From: Armatimonadota bacterium
GTDB taxonomy: Bacteria > Armatimonadota > Zipacnadia > Zipacnadales > FEN-943
NCBI GenBank assembly: GCA_026419655.1
Contig: JANZZA010000652.1
Location: forward strand, 1-6,556
DNA: 6,556 bases
Reading direction: 5' to 3'
Of this stretch, positions 1-4,888 are shown piece after piece (within the stretch, counting starts at the first letter, position 1; each line of letters opens with the position of its first letter). The notes under the pieces were generated by a model, which had not been told where the DNA came from, made no database searches, and saw only the letters and a list, made by a program, of their open reading frames with translations. A program made the position numbers and the translations under genes.

Positions 1-2200
1 CGCCGACAACCCATGGGCCAACCGCCGGATGCCCGAGATGCTGGAAATCATTCGCGCCTGCGATGAGCTCAAGCGCACGGACTACTTCACAGAGCAGGCG
101 CGGGCGGAGCTGGCGCGGCCTATGGCGGAACACATGCTGGAACAGTTGCCGAGCGGCGAGTGGAACCTGCGGCCAATGCAATTCGGCCCCAGCCGCACGG
201 TCAACGCTGGCCGGCCGGAGCGAGCAAGCTGGCGGTACAACAATCCTTACAGCCCGCAGGCGCCTTGGCTGAGGATAAGAGCACGGACGCAGCTTGCTCC
301 CTACGGTGCGGAGGAGAATATCGTTCTCGCGGACTTCGACGAAGGCGTGCCCTTCGCGCCCGTGGGGACGGCCTCTAGTGACCTGACACAGGAGCTTGGG
401 GCGTGGGCAGAGCGGACCCCTGACGGCTCTGCGGCCTTCCGCTGGACGGCCGAAAACCGGGCCAGTACGCCGTCCGGCTGGTGCCAGATTTCTTACAGGC
501 TGCCGGATCCAATTAACCTGGCTTCCCATCGCCGTCTTGGCGTATGGGTCCATGCAGACGGCCAGGGCGGAATCCTTAACTTTCAGCTTGCCGCGACTGA
601 CGCCCGGCGCGACCATTGCATCCGCCTGGACTTCACAGGCTGGCGGTATTTCGAGCTTGACGCGCCCGACGACCGCCACTACTGGGAATACGGCTGGCCC
701 TATCCCTTCACGGACCTTTTCTACACCTGCCAGCCGGTGTACAACGCCACGCGCGAGGTCAACCTGTTCTACAACGGCCTGCCGCCGGGCGCGAAGGTTA
801 CTTGCCTCATCAGCCGCATCGAGGCCCTGGCTGAGAAGCCCCTCCCGCTGCGCAATCCCGTGCTGGAAACGGCCGGCCAGCGGCTGGAGGTGCCGGTGAC
901 GCTCAAGCCTGATGAATACGTCGAGATTGACTGGGCAGGGCGCTGCCGGCATTTCGAGCCAGACGGCGGTTTGCTGGAAGAACTTCAGCCTCGCGGAAGC
1001 TTGTGTCTGGCGCCTGGTGACAACTATCTGCGCTTCAGTTGCGACGCTGGGCCTGGTGTGTCCCAGTGCGCCGAGATAACACTAGCAGTACGGGGAGAGC
1101 CACTGACCGGTATTCGGCGTCGGGGCGCGAAAACTCGTGGCCGCTACCCGTCCCTGATGCCCAACAGGCCGCCGGCCGCCGACGAACTGAAGGTGCTTCC
1201 GACGCGGACGGGCAAGCTGCGGGTTGTCCTGGGGCCGTATGAGCTTGTGGGCGGCCCACCGGCCCACATTATTTCGGCCTTCGATGGGCAGGACAACGAG
1301 TGGGACGTAATTAACGACTCCGGCTGGCCCCAGCGCGTAGCCGTCGTCATCACACGCGGCGGCGGCACAGACCAGGCCTCGTACAGTGACCCGCGTGCCC
1401 GGATTCTGGAAAGCTTCGACGACCTTACCTCATATGAGATGAGCACCCGCAATCAGTTTGAGAAGTACGTCATCGGCGGGGGCAAGGTGCTGGCGCCCTG
1501 TGGCCCTGTGCGAGAAGGTGTATGCCAGAGCTTTGCCCCTGCCGCTGAGGACGCCCGTGCGGGAAAAACGTGCGGCGTCTACACCGCAGTCAACAACGGC
1601 GCGGCAGGAGGATGGTGCGCCAAGGGCAGGCGTTTCGAGCCTCCCGTGGACCTGTCGCGCTTCAGCGAAGTGGCCTTCTGGCTACACGGGGACGGAAAAG
1701 GCGAGACGCTGCGCTTCCAGTTCTGCGACGCCGACGGCCGTCACGCTGACTGGCTGACCAAGATTGATTTCGTCGGCTGGCGGCTCCAGCGGTGCTGGCT
1801 ATCCGATGTACCCGATTTCGACTGGCAGCGTGTCGAGTACGTCATCTTCTATTTTAACGACATCCCAGCCAACGCCACTTGTACCCTGAGGCTGGACGAC
1901 TTGAAGGCATTGCCGAAGGCCAGCCACTCGGTAGCGCCTCTGGAAAAGCCATGCCTGTACATAAACGGGCGTAGTGTCAGATTTCCTATGGCGCTCGCTG
2001 CGGGCGAGACTGTTGCAATAGATGGACGAGGCCAGGCGAGTGTGTGGACCGGAGGCAAGCGGCGTGGTGAAGTCTTTCCGGTAACAAACTCGCCGCTGGT
2101 GCTCCGGCCGGGGCGCAACCGTCTCAAGCTAACCTGTGCAGAACCGGATGCAGCATCCGGCGAGGTTGAGGTGCGCGTTTTTACGCTCGGCCCGGAATAG
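1..2200 (+). CDS. Large protein with duplicated jelly-roll / beta-sandwich modules (5' partial)
   Basis: The frame is open from base 2 through the first Met at 29, so the true start lies upstream; residues below are counted from that Met. Residues 1-50 look helical and probably end an unseen upstream domain. A module then occurs twice. Copy A has a jelly roll at about 97-267 and a small beta-sandwich at 270-355; copy B has the same at about 457-627 and 637-718. Shared landmarks are WVHADGQG (173-180) versus WLHGDGKG (551-558), RLDFTGWR (199-206) versus KIDFVGWR (578-585), and a PGxNxLxxxC motif near each module end. The jelly rolls resemble galactose-binding-like carbohydrate-binding folds found beside glycoside hydrolases, so polysaccharide binding or processing is plausible. 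No catalytic residues can be assigned, and any enzymatic part would lie in the missing N-terminus. Cysteines are fairly frequent, in keeping with an exported protein. The exact family is not recognised. Confidence 0.85.
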   Translation, partial: ADNPWANRRMPEMLEIIRACDELKRTDYFTEQARAELARPMAEHMLEQLPSGEWNLRPMQFGPSRTVNAGRPERASWRYNNPYSPQAPWLRIRARTQLAPYGAEENIVLADFDEGVPFAPVGTASSDLTQELGAWAERTPDGSAAFRWTAENRASTPSGWCQISYRLPDPINLASHRRLGVWVHADGQGGILNFQLAATDARRDHCIRLDFTGWRYFELDAPDDRHYWEYGWPYPFTDLFYTCQPVYNATREVNLFYNGLPPGAKVTCLISRIEALAEKPLPLRNPVLETAGQRLEVPVTLKPDEYVEIDWAGRCRHFEPDGGLLEELQPRGSLCLAPGDNYLRFSCDAGPGVSQCAEITLAVRGEPLTGIRRRGAKTRGRYPSLMPNRPPAADELKVLPTRTGKLRVVLGPYELVGGPPAHIISAFDGQDNEWDVINDSGWPQRVAVVITRGGGTDQASYSDPRARILESFDDLTSYEMSTRNQFEKYVIGGGKVLAPCGPVREGVCQSFAPAAEDARAGKTCGVYTAVNNGAAGGWCAKGRRFEPPVDLSRFSEVAFWLHGDGKGETLRFQFCDADGRHADWLTKIDFVGWRLQRCWLSDVPDFDWQRVEYVIFYFNDIPANATCTLRLDDLKALPKASHSVAPLEKPCLYINGRSVRFPMALAAGETVAIDGRGQASVWTGGKRRGEVFPVTNSPLVLRPGRNRLKLTCAEPDAASGEVEVRVFTLGPE

Positions 2201-2525
2201 GGTCTCACCCCGCGGCACAATCTGAGGAGAACTGCGCCAAGGTATGACGCGCCTCCGTAGTGGGTTGCTCGGTCTCGTCGAAGCTGCGGCCGGGCAACAC
2301 AGGGTAACAGACTTGGTGGTCTCTGCAAGCCTCCTGGCGGGTGATGGGAGCGGCAGAGCTGACGGAGATGGGATCATTTGCCCTGTGCTATTGAAGCATC
2401 CCCAAGAACTGCATAGACATCCAGGGTATGCGGATTTTCAAAACGGTTCCCGCAAAGAATCTGCCCAGGTTAACTTTACGTTGTAGGTCGGCACGTCCAA
2501 CACAGGAGCCAGTCAGAGGCGCGCC
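2201..2525. other. Intergenic stretch without a convincing gene
   Basis: This stretch separates the beta-sandwich gene from the repeat cluster. I see no tRNA, no rRNA, no insertion-sequence ends, and no strong hairpin followed by a T-run that would terminate the upstream gene. Several short frames are open on both strands, as expected for GC-rich DNA. The only one with any start signal is the 80-codon frame at 2244-2486, listed separately with low confidence. Confidence 0.5.
2244..2486 (+). CDS. Possible small hypothetical protein (80 aa), doubtful
   Basis: An ATG-started frame of 80 codons lies 43 bases after the upstream gene. A GAGGAG sits at 2224-2229, but 14 bases from the ATG is too far for good initiation, and AAGG at 2239-2242 is too close. 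Third codon positions are only moderately GC-rich, weaker than in the clear genes here. The product shows no signal peptide, membrane segment or motif I recognise; its C-terminal half is polar and rich in His, Gln and Asn. The opposite strand is also open over much of this span. It may be a chance frame or a decayed gene. Confidence 0.15.
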   Translation: MTRLRSGLLGLVEAAAGQHRVTDLVVSASLLAGDGSGRADGDGIICPVLLKHPQELHRHPGYADFQNGSRKESAQVNFTL

Positions 2526-2551
2526 GTGCCCCTTTCCACGGGGGTAGCAGG
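2526..2551. repeat. Repeat copy 1 (26 bases, imperfect)
   Basis: The core reads CCCCTTTCCACGGGGG. Both loop changes relative to copy 2 leave the CCCC/GGGG stem intact. It is followed by TAGCAGG and then CCACC, which resembles the CCGCC after copy 3. Confidence 0.7.
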
Positions 2552-2586
2552 CCACCATGTTCAACGCCGTTGGGGCCGATATGGTT

Positions 2587-2612
2587 GTGCCCCTTTACAT
2601 GGGAGTAGCAGG
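2587..2612. repeat. Repeat copy 2 (26 bases)
   Basis: The core reads CCCCTTTACATGGGAG, so the outermost stem pair is lost (C opposite A) and three C-G pairs remain. It starts 61 bases after copy 1. Confidence 0.7.
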
Positions 2613-2647
2613 AGGCACCGCCCGTGCGCAAGAGTGGCCTGCTCGCT

Positions 2648-2672
2648 GTGCCCCTTTACATGGGGTAGCAGG
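2648..2672. repeat. Repeat copy 3 (25 bases, perfect hairpin core)
   Basis: The core reads CCCCTTTACATGGGG with a full four-pair stem and a TTTACAT loop. It is one base shorter than copy 2 and starts 61 bases after it. Confidence 0.7.
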
Positions 2673-2713
2673 CCGCCGTCACAATGGGTCATGGCTGTGG
2701 CGGCGCCCTGGCC

Positions 2714-2739
2714 CCAACCCTTTACATTAGAATAGCACA
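2714..2739. repeat. Repeat copy 4 (decayed)
   Basis: CCCTTTACAT and ATAGCA are kept, but the GGGG arm has become TTAGA, so the hairpin is lost. The matching point is 66 rather than 61 bases after copy 3. A decayed last repeat is typical of the leader-distal end of CRISPR arrays, although that reading rests on the array call itself. Confidence 0.4.
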
Positions 2740-2750
2740 GCGCATTCTAA
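2727..2750. promoter_or_regulatory. Perfect 7-bp inverted repeat TTAGAAT-N10-ATTCTAA
   Basis: Arms at 2727-2733 and 2744-2750 are exact reverse complements, with 17 bases between arm starts. It lies about 190 bases before the kinase start, in less GC-rich DNA, and overlaps repeat copy 4. Half-sites 17 bases apart would fall roughly on one face of the helix if bound by a dimeric regulator. No T-run follows, so it is not a typical terminator. The operator role is inferred from symmetry and position. Confidence 0.35.
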
Positions 2751-2822
2751 CCCTAAATGATGCATCGATCCGACTATCCCGTAATAGTTTAGACCAACGC
2801 TGCCAGTCAAACACATCGGACC

Positions 2823-2851
2823 TTGAAAAAGTTGGGATCTTCGTGCACTAT
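2823..2851 (+). promoter_or_regulatory. Weak sigma70-like promoter candidate for the kinase operon
   Basis: TTGAAA at 2823-2828 matches five of six consensus -35 bases. After a 17-base spacer, CACTAT at 2846-2851 matches three of six -10 bases, including the key second A and final T. Transcription would begin near 2858, about 80 bases before the kinase start. The match is modest and the organism's sigma consensus is unknown. Confidence 0.25.
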
Positions 2852-2868
2852 TTCAGCACGGGCGTGCT
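2842..2868 (+). promoter_or_regulatory. Triple CGTGC / GCACG / CGTGC symmetry element
   Basis: CGTGC (2842-2846), GCACG (2856-2860) and CGTGC (2863-2867) occur in a row. The middle segment can pair with either neighbour, giving two mutually exclusive hairpins; the tighter one is AGCACGGGCGTGCT at 2855-2868. It lies 71 to 97 bases before the kinase start and overlaps the candidate -10 site. It could be an operator or a leader RNA structure, or it could be chance. Confidence 0.25.
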
Positions 2869-2924
2869 GGCTCATGAAAATCCGGGTTACACCAAGATGA
2901 CGCAATAGCGTGTGCCACCCTACT

Positions 2925-2929
2925 GGAGG
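2925..2929 (+). promoter_or_regulatory. Shine-Dalgarno GGAGG that sets the kinase start at GTG 2939
   Basis: GGAGG lies nine bases before GTG 2939, an ideal spacing. The earlier in-frame GTG at 2912, only three bases after an in-frame TAG, has no purine-rich site upstream. Confidence 0.65.
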
Positions 2930-2938
2930 CCCCAAGAG

Positions 2939-4888
2939 GTGGCATGTTTCAGAGCTTGGCATTGGGCAGTAATTGGGTCGGTCGTAGGATGCGCCTATCT
3001 GGGCTGCAGGCTGAATTTCCCTCTAGCGCCGGTTGACCTGTATCTGTTGCGCAGTGCGTTTGCGACCCGCGCGAGCCGGGAACCCCCTGCCGAAATAGTA
3101 CTGGTGACGATCCCCAACGCGCGCCCAGGCACCTATGCGCACCCACCAGAATGCACTTGCCCCCTCATTGATCGCAGCAAGCTGGCGCTGGCAATAAACA
3201 TGCTGGCGGATTACGGCGCAAAGGTGGTAGTTTTGGACCTGGTTTTCGACAATTCCTGCCCTGTGCACGACCATGTGCTGTCGGACGCCATGCGCCGGGC
3301 CGGTAACGTGATAATGGCACTGAGGACTGTGCTCCGTGGGGAGAAGGTAGAGCTGGGCCGTCCTGCAGCGACGATAACCGGGTATCGCGCCTTGGCGTCG
3401 CCGGCTGTCCGGGCGCCCCACGGTGTGGTCATGGCCGTGAACGCGATCCAGGGCACCTGGCACCGTGCTGCCGTTGGCGGTCAGGGCGAAAGTGTGCTCG
3501 TACTTGAGAACGTGTCAGTGCCCTTGGGCGTAGTCGCCGCGGCCATGGCCCGAGGACGCAACGTGGCAGACGTGGAAATAGCCAGCGCCGAGCTGGTTCG
3601 CGTGGGCGGGCTGGACATACCCACTATGTACGCGCTGCGGCCCCACTTGCTGGCGCCCTTGCTTCCCAGGCCCGAGCCGGAAGAGGGTGACCACGCTTTT
3701 CTTATCAACTGGTGGGGCCGGCCCGGCCGATTTCCTGTGGTTCCTATTAGCTCGCTGCTAAGAGGCAGGGCTACTTCCCAGGTGTTTCGCGGTGCTGTGG
3801 TTGTCGTGGGGGCGTCGCACGAGGAGCAGACGACACCGTTCGGGGCAATGACTGGCCTCGAGATCCAAGCGAACATAATTGGGACGGTTCTGGCCCAGCG
3901 TTGGGTGCGACCATTGCCTGCGCCGGTGCACTGGTTGTTGACCGGGCTTTGTGCCACCCTTGGAGCCGTACTAATGTCGAACCTCAGAGGCTTTGCCGGC
4001 CTTTTTTCGATAGGCATATTGGTAGTACTGACCTTTGTCGCGGGCCGCGTAGCCCTTGCCCACGACCGATGGCTCATGATGGCTCCGGTCATGTTTGCCG
4101 GCTTGACGGCGGGCATTGCTACCGGTCTCATCGAGCTGGGCCGCCAGCGCCAGCAAGCAAAACAGCTTGCCGCTGAGATGGACCTGCGCGATCGGGTAGC
4201 CGCGGAGATAGTCCATGACATTCGCGGCCATCTGAACATCATCGCTGCTACGGTGGAGCGGCTGCTTGCACACCTGCAGCGCATACCCGAACTGCAGGTT
4301 GACCCCGAGGTGGTCAAGGTCATCCGCCGACAAGTAAAAGCTCTTGATGCCGAGGCTAGCACACTCCTGGACTCGGACCCAGCACGGCAGGTGCGCGTCC
4401 GGGCACGTACCTTTGCCCTCCGGCCCTTGGTCGAGGAACTGGTGGAAGACTTTCGGGCAAGCTCACCGCGCCACGTCGTCCACTTGGACGGTCAGGATGT
4501 GGAGTTGGTAGCTGACCCCGACCTGGTGCGTCGTGCACTTTTTAACATTCTTGGCAATGCTGTGAAGTACTCCCCCGGGGGCGGGCGAATAGACGTGGAG
4601 ATCGCGGTGGAAGGCGACATGGTGGCAATCGCTGTGACCGACGAGGGCATGGGAATACCGGAAGACAAGATGCCATTGCTTTTCCGGCGCTTTTCGAGAG
4701 CCGTTCCCGAAGGCGTAAATATTCCGGGCGCCGGGCTGGGTCTCTACGCCGCCGGCCGCGCTATTGCTGCCCACGGCGGGCGGATAGACGTGCGGAGTGT
4801 CCCTGGGGCAGGTAGTACCTTCACTGTGCGCTTGCCCAAGGCGCCCGCATCGGTGCAGGGTGAGAGGAGGCGCAGCAAAAATGAATAG
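2939..4888 (+). CDS. CHASE2-domain membrane sensor histidine kinase
   Basis: This 649-residue sensor kinase (counted from GTG 2939) should detect an extracytoplasmic signal and phosphorylate a response regulator. A membrane segment at about 8-25 is followed by a CHASE2 domain at about 50-320, with the family-like VVVLDLVFDN stretch and a late VVVVGAS strand. Three membrane segments follow at about 326-347, 351-373 and 378-400; one N-terminal plus three C-terminal helices is the usual CHASE2 arrangement. A short helical linker leads to HisKA with phospho-acceptor His426 in EIVHDIRGHL. The ATPase domain has its N-box (LFNILGNAVKYS, about 534-545), G1 box (TDEGMGI, Asp568), F-box (LLFRRF) and G2 box (GAGLGL, 597-602), so it looks active. 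The H-box lacks the usual T-P: Gly430 and His431 replace them. No receiver domain is fused. The gene overlaps the FecR-TPR gene by 8 bases, so the two are co-translated. A start at GTG 2912 would add nine residues. Confidence 0.92.
   Translation: MACFRAWHWAVIGSVVGCAYLGCRLNFPLAPVDLYLLRSAFATRASREPPAEIVLVTIPNARPGTYAHPPECTCPLIDRSKLALAINMLADYGAKVVVLDLVFDNSCPVHDHVLSDAMRRAGNVIMALRTVLRGEKVELGRPAATITGYRALASPAVRAPHGVVMAVNAIQGTWHRAAVGGQGESVLVLENVSVPLGVVAAAMARGRNVADVEIASAELVRVGGLDIPTMYALRPHLLAPLLPRPEPEEGDHAFLINWWGRPGRFPVVPISSLLRGRATSQVFRGAVVVVGASHEEQTTPFGAMTGLEIQANIIGTVLAQRWVRPLPAPVHWLLTGLCATLGAVLMSNLRGFAGLFSIGILVVLTFVAGRVALAHDRWLMMAPVMFAGLTAGIATGLIELGRQRQQAKQLAAEMDLRDRVAAEIVHDIRGHLNIIAATVERLLAHLQRIPELQVDPEVVKVIRRQVKALDAEASTLLDSDPARQVRVRARTFALRPLVEELVEDFRASSPRHVVHLDGQDVELVADPDLVRRALFNILGNAVKYSPGGGRIDVEIAVEGDMVAIAVTDEGMGIPEDKMPLLFRRFSRAVPEGVNIPGAGLGLYAAGRAIAAHGGRIDVRSVPGAGSTFTVRLPKAPASVQGERRRSKNE
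4866..4870 (+). promoter_or_regulatory. Shine-Dalgarno GGAGG for the FecR-TPR gene, inside the kinase gene
   Basis: GGAGG sits ten bases before ATG 4881, within the last codons of the kinase gene. Start and stop overlap as ATGAATAG (4881-4888). This supports ATG 4881 and translational coupling of the two genes. Confidence 0.75.

Larger units (their letters stand above)
2526..2739. CRISPR. Short degenerate CRISPR-like array: regularly spaced repeats with unrelated spacers
   Basis: Three copies of a 25-26 base repeat begin at 2526, 2587 and 2648, exactly 61 bases apart. A decayed fourth copy lies at about 2714-2739 (17 of 26 positions match copy 2). The repeat has GTG, then a core such as CCCCTTTACATGGGG, then TAGCAGG. 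The core can fold as a CCCC/GGGG stem with a seven-base loop, as in many CRISPR repeats. Copy 1 differs from copy 2 at three positions; copy 3 lacks one base. Spacers are 2552-2586 and 2613-2647 (35 bases each) and about 2673-2713 (41 bases), and they show no clear similarity to each other. Against a working CRISPR: few repeats, no two identical, and no cas gene in the window. Alternatives are a CRISPR relic or a set of regularly spaced protein- or RNA-binding hairpins ahead of the kinase operon. Confidence 0.4.

Noticed and set aside
2190..2240. Terminator for the first gene
   Set aside because: No stable hairpin followed by a T-run is visible after the stop at 2200.
2298..2387. CACAGGG (2298-2304) complementary to CCCTGTG (2381-2387)
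   Set aside because: The arms are 76 bases apart with no supporting pairs between them; a 7-base match at that distance is expected by chance.
2526..2735. 69-codon GTG frame across the repeats
   Set aside because: Its start lies inside a repeat, and its composition is that of translated non-coding repeats.
2684..2908. 74-codon frame ending just before the kinase
   Set aside because: It runs through repeat copy 4 and the putative control region, has no ribosome binding site and no recognisable motif.
2912..2938. Earlier kinase start at GTG 2912
   Set aside because: There is no Shine-Dalgarno before it and an in-frame stop lies three bases upstream; GTG 2939 has GGAGG at nine bases. Kept only as an alternative.
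3481..4362. 293-codon open frame on the - strand
   Set aside because: It lies wholly inside the kinase gene, has low-complexity Ser/Thr/Arg-rich composition and no recognisable domain; it is a GC-rich antisense shadow.
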